Source: Mangrovimicrobium sp048323675 (GTDB taxonomy: Bacteria; Pseudomonadota; Gammaproteobacteria; Pseudomonadales; Halieaceae). Taken from it: a stretch of 64,000 nucleotides of DNA. The notes beneath the pieces were generated by a model, which searched no databases, was not told the DNA's origin, and saw only the letters and a program-made list of their open reading frames with translations. Within the stretch, counting starts at the first letter, position 1. Every line of letters begins with the position of its first letter. Shown in pieces: positions 54,423-62,851 of this stretch. The position numbers and the translations under genes are program-made. Where the stretch lies: positions 62,001 through 126,000 of the forward strand of contig NZ_JBLWFK010000005.1 in NCBI RefSeq assembly GCF_048323675.1. The letters run 5' to 3'.

Positions 54423-54794
54423 TTACTGCGCGGCCTCGGCCTCGTCGCCTTCACTCGCCTCGCGCACCAGTTCCACGTCCTTGTAGGTGTAGCCGGTGTT
54501 GCGGCAGCCGAGACAGCGGGCGAACGTCGCCGCACCCGGGCCGATGATCAGCTTGTCCGCCGCTTCGCCGGCGTGCCCCGCCAGCAGGGTGAAGGGCAGG
54601 CTCACCAGCCAGACCGCGGCTCCGCCTACCGTCATCACCGCACCCAGCGGCCGTGCGACCACCAGGTCCCCTACCATGGCCCATTCGTTGGGGCTTTCAT
54701 CGATCGCGCTTTCCGCCCAGAGCATCTGTGGTGCCAGCAGGCAGGAAATCAGAAATGCTGTCGCGGCGCGGTGTGCGCCCATATGTTTTTTCAT
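54423..54794 (-). CDS. Small membrane or envelope protein, unknown
   Basis: 123 aa. A signal-like N-terminus (about 1-26) is followed by one strong hydrophobic segment (about 52-75, ARPLGAVMTVGGAAVWLVSLPFTLLAG) and an ending with LGCRNTGYTYKDVELV and an acidic tail. I do not recognise a characterised family; similar short proteins with this GAVMTVGG helix and a CLGCR-like pair occur in gammaproteobacteria as hypotheticals. The ATG at 54794 was chosen as the first codon of the signal segment. Converges with coaD. Confidence 0.65.
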   Translation of the reverse strand: MKKHMGAHRAATAFLISCLLAPQMLWAESAIDESPNEWAMVGDLVVARPLGAVMTVGGAAVWLVSLPFTLLAGHAGEAADKLIIGPGAATFARCLGCRNTGYTYKDVELVREASEGDEAEAAQ

Positions 54795-54854
54795 TGTTTT
54801 CAGTCCCCCGGAGCTCACACCCCGTCCCCTGTGATTCTCCTAAGTGTAGCCTGT

Positions 54855-55667
54855 TCAGCGCTGGCAGGTCACGCAATAGACCGTGGCCCTCTGGCCTAAT
54901 CTGGAGTTTTTTAAAGTTTTTCCGCAGCGGTTGCAGGGCTGCCCCTCCCGGCCGTATACGGCCAGTTGCTGGGCGAAATAACCGGGCTTGCCATCACCGC
55001 CGACGAAATCGCGCAGCGTGGTTCCGCCCTGGCCTATGGCGTAAGTAAGTACTTGCTTAATTTCCTCGGCGAGGCGCTGGTAGCGGGGCAGGGAGATGCG
55101 CCCCGCCGCGCGGTCGGGGCGAATTCCCGCGGCGAACAGGGCTTCGGCGGCGTAGATATTGCCCACCCCGACGACGATCTTCTGGTCCATGACGAAGGGC
55201 TTGACCGGCCCCTTGCGCTTGCGCGAGAGCGCGAACAGGTGCTCCCCGCTGAAGGCCTCCGACAAGGGTTCCGGTCCCAGGCCCGCGAGCAGCGGGTGAC
55301 TCTCGCCCGGGGCCACCCACAGGCAGCAGCCGAAGCGGCGGGGGTCGTTGTAGCGCAGGGCGACACCGCCTTCCAGTTCGATATCGATATGGTCGTGCTT
55401 GCCGGTGGGGCTGCCGGCTTCCACCACCCGCAGTGATCCGGACATGCCCAGGTGTACCAACAGGCTGCCGCGCGCGGTATGGAAAAGCAGGTACTTGGCC
55501 CGGCGTTCCGCGGCCTCGACGGTGCTGCCGGCAAGCAGGCCCGGCAAATCCGCCGGCACCGGCCAGCGCAACCGCGGCTCGCGCACCACCATGCGCCGGA
55601 TCCTGCGGCCGACGATGTGCGGCGCCACGCCGCGGCGCGTGGTTTCTACTTCGGGCAGTTCAGGCAT
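54855..55667 (-). CDS. mutM: Formamidopyrimidine-DNA glycosylase
   Basis: 270 aa base-excision repair enzyme for 8-oxoguanine. The catalytic N-terminus is PELPEVETTRRG (Pro2, Glu3 after Met removal); MDQKIVVGVGNIYAAEAL is the H2TH region and the zinc finger CNRC...CVTC closes the protein. It starts 48 bases after the rpmG terminator on the same strand. Confidence 0.97.
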   Translation of the reverse strand: MPELPEVETTRRGVAPHIVGRRIRRMVVREPRLRWPVPADLPGLLAGSTVEAAERRAKYLLFHTARGSLLVHLGMSGSLRVVEAGSPTGKHDHIDIELEGGVALRYNDPRRFGCCLWVAPGESHPLLAGLGPEPLSEAFSGEHLFALSRKRKGPVKPFVMDQKIVVGVGNIYAAEALFAAGIRPDRAAGRISLPRYQRLAEEIKQVLTYAIGQGGTTLRDFVGGDGKPGYFAQQLAVYGREGQPCNRCGKTLKNSRLGQRATVYCVTCQR

Positions 55668-55714
55668 GGCGTCGTTCGCTTGGAAAAGTGCGCCAATGAT
55701 AAACCTTCAGGCAC

Positions 55715-55739
55715 AAAAAACCCCGGGTATTCCGGGGTT
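55715..55739 (-). terminator. Intrinsic terminator of rpmB-rpmG
   Basis: Stem AACCCCGG/CCGGGGTT with a 5-nt loop (55719-55739). On the minus strand it continues directly into TTTTTT, a canonical Rho-independent terminator 26 bases after the rpmG stop. Confidence 0.9.
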
Positions 55740-55764
55740 CTTTGGGGCGGGTCAAAATCCGGGC

Positions 55765-55920
55765 TTACTTGATTTTGCCTTCCTTGTAGACGACGTGCTT
55801 GCGGACGACGGGATCGTACTTCTTGATTTCCATCTTTTCCGGCATGTTGCGCTTGTTCTTGTCGGTGGTATAGAAGTGACCAGTGCCGGCAGTGGAGTTC
55901 AGGCGAATCTTGTCTCTCAT
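55765..55920 (-). CDS. rpmG: 50S ribosomal protein L33
   Basis: 51 aa, read directly from the sequence: MRDKIRLNSTAGTGHFYTT then DKNKRNMPEKMEIKKYDPVV and VRKHVVYKEGKIK. It lacks the Cys pairs of the zinc-binding L33 form, so it is the zinc-independent type. Lies 15 bases after rpmB and ends before a strong terminator. Confidence 0.96.
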   Translation of the reverse strand: MRDKIRLNSTAGTGHFYTTDKNKRNMPEKMEIKKYDPVVRKHVVYKEGKIK

Positions 55921-55935
55921 GATTGCTCTCCGGGC

Positions 55936-56172
55936 TTAAACTTTCTCGCCGCGAGCGCGCAGCTCGGCGAGGACGGTGTCGATGCCTTTCTTGTCAATGA
56001 TGCGCATGCCCTTGGAGGACACTCGCAGACTGACGAAACGCTTCTCTGACTCCACCCAGAAACGGTGCTGGTGGAGGTTGGGCAGGAACCGACGACGGGT
56101 GCGGTTCTTTGCGTGCGATACATTGTTTCCGGTGACCGGTCGCTTGCCGGTGACCTGACATACTCTTGCCAT
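55936..56172 (-). CDS. rpmB: 50S ribosomal protein L28
   Basis: 78 aa. ARVCQVTGKRPVTGNNVSHA, RRRFLPNLHQHRFWVE and LRVSSKGMRIIDKKGIDTVL are typical of L28. The first gene of the rpmB-rpmG pair, the usual order. It has a good sigma70 promoter about 85 bases upstream. Confidence 0.97.
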   Translation of the reverse strand: MARVCQVTGKRPVTGNNVSHAKNRTRRRFLPNLHQHRFWVESEKRFVSLRVSSKGMRIIDKKGIDTVLAELRARGEKV

Positions 56173-56256
56173 GATGCTCTCCCAAGTCGCGGGATATAGG
56201 TAAACTGGTTGGCTTGCCGGCCCCCTCAAAAGGGTGCCAGCTGCGCGGAGCGCGAC

Positions 56257-56285
56257 TTTATACCAGAAGGGATTTTCCATATCAA
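56257..56285 (-). promoter_or_regulatory. Sigma70-type promoter of rpmB-rpmG
   Basis: On the minus strand TTGATA (56285-56280), a 17-base spacer and TATAAA (56262-56257), with an A/T-rich stretch upstream of the -35 box. Predicted leader of about 75-80 bases. Confidence 0.75.
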
Positions 56286-56349
56286 GGAAATTTCCAAAAG
56301 ACTTTCGAGCGTGCTGGCTTACTTCGATCCGTTCTGGCGCTCCGTCGCC

Positions 56350-56467
56350 GGCGCAGAACTCGTCACTACCGGGTAGAACACGCCAAAAAGCGCACATCCC
56401 TGTGCAGGCTCGGGCGGCGACGTCCTGTCGCCGCACGGTTCTACCCGGTAGTGACGAGCCCTGCGCC
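56350..56467 (-). ncRNA. TwoAYGGAY-like structured element, copy 5 (diverged)
   Basis: Inverted arms 56350-56379 and 56438-56467 (30 bp, 2 mismatches, both G-U on the minus strand) around a 58-nt core. On the minus strand the two hairpins GGCGAC-AGGAC-GTCGCC and GCACA-GGGA-TGTGC keep a GGA loop but not the exact AYGGAY (CAGGAC, AGGGAT). Flanking core blocks (ACGCC-AAAA, GGCTCGGGC, CCGCACG on the plus strand) match the other copies. A single copy, about 75 bases upstream of the rpmB promoter's -35 box. Confidence 0.65.
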
Positions 56468-56548
56468 TCACCCGGGGCACAGGCAACGACGATTTGGTGC
56501 CACTAAGCTGGCGTAATCCGGCTCCTCGCCTCGGACACCGGACTGCTA

Positions 56549-57214
56549 TCAAAGCAAACCCTGCTCCGCAAACGAAAACTCCCTCCCCCGCCCCACGATA
56601 ATGTGGTCCAGCACCCGGATATCCAGCAGGCCCAGCGCCGAGCACAGGCGCTCGGTGATGCGCCGGTCCGCTGCGCTGGGCTCGGCGATACCCGAGGGGT
56701 GGTTGTGGGCGAAGATCAGGGCGGCGGCGCTGTACTGCAGGGCGCGCACGGCGACTTCCCGGGGGTAGACGGCGGCGCCGTCGAGGGTGCCGAGGAAGAG
56801 GTCCTCGCAGCGGATAACGCGGTGCTGGTTATCGAGGAAGATCACGGTGAACACCTCGCGGCTGCGGCCGCCGAGGTGGTGCTGGAGGAAACGCCGGGTG
56901 GCGGCGGGGCTGGAGAGCACGTCGGAGCCGTCGAGTTCCTGCAGGGCCTGGCGGCGGGCGAGCTCCATCGCTGCCTTCAATATAGCTAGCTTTGCATTGC
57001 CGACTCCCGGGCAGGCCAGCAGGCTCGAGGCATCGGCGCGGGTGAGGCCGGTCAGGCCGCCGCAGTGCTCGAGCAGTTCCCGGGCAAGGCCGACGGCATT
57101 GCAGCGGCTGTAACCGGTTTGCAACAGCACGGCCAGCACTTCGGCGTCGGATAGTGTCGCGGCGCCGTGACTCAACAGGCGGTCGCGTGGACCTTCTCCC
57201 GGTTCCCAGGCCAT
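56549..57214 (-). CDS. radC: RadC/YeeS-type JAB-domain protein
   Basis: 221 aa. UPF0758/RadC: EGPRDRLLSHGAATLSDAE at the N-terminus, a helix-hairpin-helix (CPGVGNAKLAIL) and the JAMM metal motif HNHPSGIAEPSAADRRIT. Despite the name, a role in DNA repair is not established. Divergent from coaBC by 103 bases, as in E. coli and Pseudomonas. Confidence 0.95.
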   Translation of the reverse strand: MAWEPGEGPRDRLLSHGAATLSDAEVLAVLLQTGYSRCNAVGLARELLEHCGGLTGLTRADASSLLACPGVGNAKLAILKAAMELARRQALQELDGSDVLSSPAATRRFLQHHLGGRSREVFTVIFLDNQHRVIRCEDLFLGTLDGAAVYPREVAVRALQYSAAALIFAHNHPSGIAEPSAADRRITERLCSALGLLDIRVLDHIIVGRGREFSFAEQGLL

Positions 57215-57317
57215 AGGGGCTCCTCCCTGAGCATGCCTGACTCGGTGTCAAATGACCGGGGCAGGTGGTATCTTTCCCTTCCTCAAGCTGGGGTATTGTG
57301 ACAATTCAGGCGCGCCA

Positions 57318-58526
57318 ATGGGACATCTTTTCAATCGCAATGTACTGCTCGGTGTGAGCGGCGGTATCGCGGCCTACAAATCGGCGGAACTGGTGCGCCA
57401 GCTGCGCAGCCTGGGCGCCAACGTGCGCGTGGTCATGACCCACGGCGCCCGCGAATTCATCACCCCGCTGACCCTGCAGGCGCTGTCCGGCAACCCGGTG
57501 CATACGGAATTGCTGGATGAAGAAGCGGAACAGGGCATGGGCCACATCGAGCTGGCCCGCTGGGCCGACCTGCTGCTGATTGCCCCCGCCACCGCGGACC
57601 TGATCGCCCGGCTGGTTGCCGGACGCGCCGACGACCTGCTCTGCGCGGTGGCGCTCGCCACAGCGGCGCCGAAGCTGATCGCGCCAGCCATGAACCAGCA
57701 GATGTGGCGCGACCCGGCCACAGCGGCCAATATCGCCACCCTGGAACAGCGCGGCCTGCGGCGCATCGGACCCGCGGAGGGTGAGCAGGCCTGTGGCGAC
57801 ATCGGCCCCGGTCGCATGGCGGAGCCGGTGGATATCGCCGCCGCCGCAGCCGACCTGTTTCCGCGCAGCCTGCTGGCGGGCAAGCGGGTCCTGATCACGG
57901 CGGGCCCGACCCGCGAGGCGCTGGACCCGGTGCGCTACCTGTCCAACCACAGCTCCGGGAAAATGGGCTATGCACTGGCCCAGGCCGCCGCCGAGGCCGG
58001 CGCGGTCACCACCCTGGTGAGTGGCCCGGTGGCCCTGTCCGTGCCCGAGCACGTGCAACGCCACTCGGTGGAAAGCGCGACACAGATGCTCGAAAAGTGC
58101 CTCGAACTGCTCGATGAATGCGACATTTTTATCGCCTGCGCCGCGGTCGCGGACTACCGTCCGGCGAATGCCGCGGGCGACAAGATCAAGAAGGGCCCGG
58201 ACGAGATCACCCTGCAACTGGTCAAGAACCCGGATATCGTGGCCACGGTTGCCGGGCGCGAGAACCCGCCCTTCACCGTGGGCTTCGCCGCGGAGACCCG
58301 CAATGTGGTGGAGTACGCGCGCGGCAAACTGGCAAACAAGAAACTCGACATGATCGTCGCCAACGACGTTTCCGACCGCGCTATCGGCTTTAACAGTGAA
58401 CAGAACGAAGTCACCGTCATCTGGCCCGCGGGTGAAGAAATCATTGCACGCGCCAGCAAGCTGACCCTTGCCGGCAGGATCATCGAACTGGTCGCCCGGG
58501 CGGAAGCGGCAAGCCGGAATGGTTAA
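57318..58526 (+). CDS. coaBC: Bifunctional phosphopantothenoylcysteine decarboxylase/synthetase
   Basis: 402 aa. The CoaC flavoprotein domain (about 1-180; LLGVSGGIAAYKSAEL, active-site His in GHIELARWAD, APAMNQQMW) is fused to CoaB (about 187-395; ITAGPTREALDPVRYLSN, NHSSGKMGYALA, AAVADYRP and the KKGPDE Lys). It turns phosphopantothenate into phosphopantetheine for CoA. The ATG at 57318 was chosen because it begins the flavoprotein fold. In Pseudomonas dut follows; here the next gene is algC. Confidence 0.97.
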   Translation: MGHLFNRNVLLGVSGGIAAYKSAELVRQLRSLGANVRVVMTHGAREFITPLTLQALSGNPVHTELLDEEAEQGMGHIELARWADLLLIAPATADLIARLVAGRADDLLCAVALATAAPKLIAPAMNQQMWRDPATAANIATLEQRGLRRIGPAEGEQACGDIGPGRMAEPVDIAAAAADLFPRSLLAGKRVLITAGPTREALDPVRYLSNHSSGKMGYALAQAAAEAGAVTTLVSGPVALSVPEHVQRHSVESATQMLEKCLELLDECDIFIACAAVADYRPANAAGDKIKKGPDEITLQLVKNPDIVATVAGRENPPFTVGFAAETRNVVEYARGKLANKKLDMIVANDVSDRAIGFNSEQNEVTVIWPAGEEIIARASKLTLAGRIIELVARAEAASRNG

Positions 58527-58584
58527 ATCGGGCAGTTTGCAGGTGCAGCGCAGCCTGCGAAGGTAATATCATGCCCTGCGGGGA

Positions 58585-61170
58585 ATGCAACGGCCGGGGA
58601 AAATGCTGGACAAGCTGAAGAAGAAAACGGAAAACGCGGGCAAGCAGAACAGCAGCGCCGCGCGGGGGATATCGGCATCCGGCAACAGCATCTATGCCGT
58701 GACCGGCGTGGGACTGGGTGTCGTGGCCCTGGTCCTGATACTCAGTTTCGCGTTTTTGCTGCTGGTTCGGGAGCCCTCCATACGCTCCAGCCAGATGGCG
58801 CAAGTCTCCGGCGCCTATTCGGAACAGCAGGCCAATAACCTCAACGCCTACCTGAGCCTGCTGCTGCAGCGCCTGCAGCGCGCCGCCACTTCCAGCCAGG
58901 CGGCGAGCGCGATCGCCAGCGGCGACGCCACCGCGGTGGGCACCGCCGCCGCGGCCATGCTGCCGTACTTTCCCGACCTCAGCGAACTTCGCCTGGTTCC
59001 CGTGGGGGAGATGGGCACCGCGGAACTCAACCCCGGCGACTACGGCCTGCACAACCTGATCGAACTCGACATGGTGCGCCGGGCCGCCCGCGGCGAGCAG
59101 GTCCTGCCGGAATCCTTCCAGGTGGGAGAGCGCTGGGTCACCGGCCTCGCCACCCTGGTCAAGGACTCGGTGAACCCCCTGCAGCGGGCAGTCATGCTCG
59201 CCTCGCTGGATAACAGCGCCTTCGAAACCGCCCTGACCGCCATCAACCCGGATACCGGGGCCTACGCGCTGGAACAGCTGTACACCAACCGCGACGGCAG
59301 CACCAGCACCAGCACCATCGCCAGTGTCGGCTTTGGCCAGGTCACCAAGTACCAGAGCTTCGCGGTCATCCCCGACACCAACTGGCGCATCGTGTTCACC
59401 CCCGCCGCGAGCCTGGTGAACGAACTGGGCGGAAGCTCCCGCTCACTGTATGTGGTGCTTGCCATGTGCCTGGTAGCAATGCTCGGCGGTTTCGCCATTG
59501 TTGCGCTGCGCATTCCCAAACTGATAGAACTCGACGCATTCCGTATGCTTGACGCGGCCGACCGCAAAACCGACCTGACCCTGGGAATTCCCCAGCTGGT
59601 GGATGTCGCCCGGCAATTGCGCCGCGCAACGCTGCGGGCCGTGCGCAGCAGCGGGCCCACCGAGTCCGCCTCCCGCGCCCAGGCCGCCGACCCGGACGGA
59701 TTCGAACTGGTGGACCTGGCCGACGCGGAGGACCTGGGCGAAGTACTGGAACTGGATTCGGAACTTTCGGAGCCGGCCGACGCGCCGGACATACCACGGG
59801 ACTTCCCCGCCCATATCTTCCGCGCCTATGACATCCGCGGCAACGCCAGCAGCGAACTGACGCCGGAACTGATGACCAGGATCGGCGGTGCCCTGGGCAC
59901 CATCGCCGGGGAGAGGCAGCTGCAGAGCCTGGTGGTGGGCGCCGACGGCCGCAACTCCAGCCCCGCGCTGAAGAATGCGCTGATTCGCGCGCTGATGGAA
60001 TGCGGGCGCGACGTCATCGACATCGGCCTGGTGCCAACCCCGGTCCTCTACTTCGCCACCCGCCATCTCAGCGCGCATTCGGGCCTGATGATCACCGGCA
60101 GCCACAACCCGAAATCCGACAACGGCCTGAAAATGGTCCTCGACCAGGAAACCATCCACGCAGGGGCTATCCAGAACCTGCGCGACCGGGTCCTGCAGGG
60201 CAACTTCGCCCGCGGCAAGGGCCGGCTGGTTGCGGAGAACCTGGTGCCCGCCTACATCGACCACATCCAGCAGGACATCGCCATCGCGGTGCCCCTGAAA
60301 ATCGTTATCGATGCGGGCAACGGGGCTACCAGTGAAATTGCGCCGCTGCTGTTCGAGGAGCTCGGCTGCGAGGTGGTACGCCTGCACTGCAGTGTCGACG
60401 GCAATTTCCCCAACCATCCGCCCGACACTTCCAATGAAGCCAACCTGGAGGACCTGATAGTCCGGGTACGCGAAGAACAGGCGGACTTCGGCGTGGCCTT
60501 CGACGGCGACGGCGACCGCCTGGCCGTGGTCACCGGCAGCGGTCGCATCCTTCGTTCCGACGTTCTGCTGATGATCTTTGCCCAGGATGTGGTCTCCCGC
60601 AATCCTGGCAGCGACGTGGTCTTCGACGTCAAGTGCAGCCGCAACCTGACCGAACTGATCACCCGCTGTGGCGGCCGTCCGGTATTGTGGAAAACCGGCC
60701 ACGCCTTCATGAAACAGAAAATGGCGGAGACCGGCGCCCTGCTCGGCGGGGAGTTTTCCGGCCATATCTTCTTTGGCGAGCGCTGGTTCGGTTTCGACGA
60801 CGGCATGTACGCCGCGGCGCGCTTGGCGGAAATCCTCAGCACCCAGGGTGACAGCCTCGACACCATCGTCGATGCCTTCCCCGCCAGCGTGAATACCGCG
60901 GAGATATTGATTCCCGTCCCCGATGCCAACAAACTGTCGCTGATGGAGCGCATTGTCCGCAATGCGGATTTCTCCGGCGGCTCGGTCAATACCCTGGACG
61001 GCATCCGGGTCGACTTTCCCGAGGGCTGGGGCCTGTTGCGCGCCTCCAACACCAGCGCTGCCCTGACGGCCCGCTTCGAAGCCCGGGGCGAGCAGGAACT
61101 GGAATCGATCATGAGCGAATTCCGCGAACAGATCGCGCTGGTCGACCCCTCCCTTGATATAAAATTCTGA
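58585..61170 (+). CDS. algC: Membrane-anchored phosphomannomutase/phosphoglucomutase AlgC
   Basis: 861 aa, about twice the size of the Pseudomonas AlgC. N-terminal helix TM1 (about 37-61), a periplasmic region (about 62-287), TM2 (about 288-310), a linker and the complete mutase (about 405-855): FRAYDIRG, phosphoserine Ser506 in TGSHNP, Mg site Asp640/642/644 in FDGDGDRL, GEFSGHIFF and RASNTSAALTARF. It converts mannose-6-P and glucose-6-P to the 1-phosphates for exopolysaccharide and LPS. Such N-terminal sensor-like extensions are known in several marine gammaproteobacteria. Starts ATG 58585 or 58603. Confidence 0.93.
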   Translation: MQRPGKMLDKLKKKTENAGKQNSSAARGISASGNSIYAVTGVGLGVVALVLILSFAFLLLVREPSIRSSQMAQVSGAYSEQQANNLNAYLSLLLQRLQRAATSSQAASAIASGDATAVGTAAAAMLPYFPDLSELRLVPVGEMGTAELNPGDYGLHNLIELDMVRRAARGEQVLPESFQVGERWVTGLATLVKDSVNPLQRAVMLASLDNSAFETALTAINPDTGAYALEQLYTNRDGSTSTSTIASVGFGQVTKYQSFAVIPDTNWRIVFTPAASLVNELGGSSRSLYVVLAMCLVAMLGGFAIVALRIPKLIELDAFRMLDAADRKTDLTLGIPQLVDVARQLRRATLRAVRSSGPTESASRAQAADPDGFELVDLADAEDLGEVLELDSELSEPADAPDIPRDFPAHIFRAYDIRGNASSELTPELMTRIGGALGTIAGERQLQSLVVGADGRNSSPALKNALIRALMECGRDVIDIGLVPTPVLYFATRHLSAHSGLMITGSHNPKSDNGLKMVLDQETIHAGAIQNLRDRVLQGNFARGKGRLVAENLVPAYIDHIQQDIAIAVPLKIVIDAGNGATSEIAPLLFEELGCEVVRLHCSVDGNFPNHPPDTSNEANLEDLIVRVREEQADFGVAFDGDGDRLAVVTGSGRILRSDVLLMIFAQDVVSRNPGSDVVFDVKCSRNLTELITRCGGRPVLWKTGHAFMKQKMAETGALLGGEFSGHIFFGERWFGFDDGMYAAARLAEILSTQGDSLDTIVDAFPASVNTAEILIPVPDANKLSLMERIVRNADFSGGSVNTLDGIRVDFPEGWGLLRASNTSAALTARFEARGEQELESIMSEFREQIALVDPSLDIKF

Positions 61171-61195
61171 GCCCCCGGCTCGCAGGAACTGGAAC

Positions 61196-62098
61196 ATGTC
61201 TCTCAATCGCGATTCCGCACTCAATGTCGCCAAGGTACTGACCGAGGCACTACCTTATATCCAGCGCTTCACCGGCAAGACCGTGGTGGTCAAATTCGGC
61301 GGCAACGCCATGGTCGATCCCGAATTGCACGAAAGCTTCGCCCGCGACGTGGTACTGATGAAGCTGGTCGGCATGAACCCGGTGGTGGTGCACGGCGGCG
61401 GCCCGCAGATCGGTTCGCTGCTGCAGAAACTCAACATCAACAGCGAGTTCGTCGACGGTATGCGGGTCACCGACGAGCAGACCATGGACGTGGTCGAGAT
61501 GGTGCTCGGGGGCAGCGTCAACAAGGAGATCGTCTCCTCCATCAACCGCAATGGCGGCAAGGCCATCGGCGTCACCGGCAAGGACGGCCAGTTGATCCGT
61601 GCGCGCAAGCTCAAGGTCACCCGTAACGTACCCGGGATGGACGCTCCGGAGATCATCGACATCGGCCACGTGGGCGAAGTTGCGCAGATCGATACCGAGG
61701 TCATCGACCTCATTCTCGGCAGTAACTTCATCCCGGTGATCGCCCCCATCGGGGTCGACCGGGAAGGCCACAGCTACAACATCAACGCCGACCTGGTAGC
61801 GGGCAAGCTGGCCGAGGTGATGCAGGCCGAAAAACTCATGCTGCTCACCAACGTACCGGGGCTGCTGGACAAGAACGACAACATCCTCACCGGGCTGTCC
61901 ACTGCGCAGGTCGACGCGCTGATCGCGGACGGCACGATCTATGGCGGCATGCTGCCGAAGATCGGCTGCGCCCTGGACGCGGTCAAGGGCGGGGTCGCCA
62001 GCGCCCACATCGTCGACGGCCGGGTGCCCCACGCAGTCCTGCTGGAAATCTTCACCGATGAAGGGGTGGGCACGCTGATTACCAACCAGCGCGGATGA
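61196..62098 (+). CDS. argB: Acetylglutamate kinase
   Basis: 300 aa, the arginine-sensitive-type length. TVVVKFGGNAMVD, VVVHGGGPQIGSLL, GKDGQLIRA and GVDREGHSYNINADLVAGKLA mark the kinase. It carries out the second step of arginine synthesis. 25 bases after algC, as in Pseudomonas. Confidence 0.97.
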   Translation: MSLNRDSALNVAKVLTEALPYIQRFTGKTVVVKFGGNAMVDPELHESFARDVVLMKLVGMNPVVVHGGGPQIGSLLQKLNINSEFVDGMRVTDEQTMDVVEMVLGGSVNKEIVSSINRNGGKAIGVTGKDGQLIRARKLKVTRNVPGMDAPEIIDIGHVGEVAQIDTEVIDLILGSNFIPVIAPIGVDREGHSYNINADLVAGKLAEVMQAEKLMLLTNVPGLLDKNDNILTGLSTAQVDALIADGTIYGGMLPKIGCALDAVKGGVASAHIVDGRVPHAVLLEIFTDEGVGTLITNQRG

Positions 62099-62205
62099 AT
62101 GTGCAAACTGAGGCCTGAATCACAGCAGAAATACGTTGCGCTTGTTGCAGCTCCGATAGGTAATCGCTAGCATGAGCAACGGTCAGCTGCCACTTGTCAC
62201 CACCC

Positions 62206-62847
62206 ATGCCACCTAAAAGATCGCAACGGCGCCAGCAGATTCTGGAAGCGCTTGCCCAGATGCTTGAGGCCAACCCGGGCAACCGCATCACCACCGCGGG
62301 ACTGGCCCGGCAGGTGGGTGTTTCCGAAGCTGCGCTGTACCGTCACTTCCCCAGCAAGTCAAAAATGTTCGAGGGCCTGATCGAGTTTATCGAGGAGACC
62401 CTGTTCAGCCGCATCAAGCTGATCCTCAACGAGGAACAGACCGCGGCGGGGCGCTGCGAAAAGATGCTGACCCTGCTGCTGGCGTTTACCGAGCGCAATC
62501 CCGGCATCACCCGCATCCTGACCGGCGACGCCCTGGCGGGCGAAACCGAGCGCCTGCATGCCCGGGTTGCCCAACTGTTCGATCGCTTCGAAACCCAGAT
62601 CAAGCAGGTTATCCGCGAAGCGGAAATGCGTGAGGGCCTGCGCCCGGTGATTCCCCTGCCCGCGGCCGCCAACCTGCTGATGGCCACCGCCGAGGGGCGA
62701 ATTTCACAGTATGTGCGCTCCAACTTCCGCCGCTCGCCGACCGAAGACTGGAAAGCCCAGTGGGATTTGTTGATGGCAGATTTCTTCAGGGATGCCGTCA
62801 GCCAGCCGGTACCGGGGGGATTCGCCCGGCCCGCCAGCCAGGCCTGA
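62206..62847 (+). CDS. slmA: Nucleoid occlusion factor SlmA (TetR family)
   Basis: 213 aa. HTH (RITTAGLARQVGVSEAALYRHFPSK) and the SlmA-specific MFEGLIEFIEETLFSRI, with AEGRISQYVRSNF in the dimer region. It binds SBS sites and blocks FtsZ assembly over the chromosome. The ATG at 62206 was taken over a TTG at 62194. Convergent with the DUF4124 gene, 4 bases apart. Confidence 0.94.
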   Translation: MPPKRSQRRQQILEALAQMLEANPGNRITTAGLARQVGVSEAALYRHFPSKSKMFEGLIEFIEETLFSRIKLILNEEQTAAGRCEKMLTLLLAFTERNPGITRILTGDALAGETERLHARVAQLFDRFETQIKQVIREAEMREGLRPVIPLPAAANLLMATAEGRISQYVRSNFRRSPTEDWKAQWDLLMADFFRDAVSQPVPGGFARPASQA

Positions 62848-62851
62848 GAAG

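Larger units (their letters stand above)
56173..56548. other. rpmB-radC intergenic region
   Basis: 376 bases with no credible gene. It holds the rpmB promoter (56257-56285) and one TwoAYGGAY-like element (56350-56467). The 81 bases between the element and the radC stop show no further structure I can support. Confidence 0.8.

Noticed and set aside
59443..61233. 596-codon leftward frame opposite algC
   Set aside because: Antisense shadow of the mutase gene, no start context or domain.
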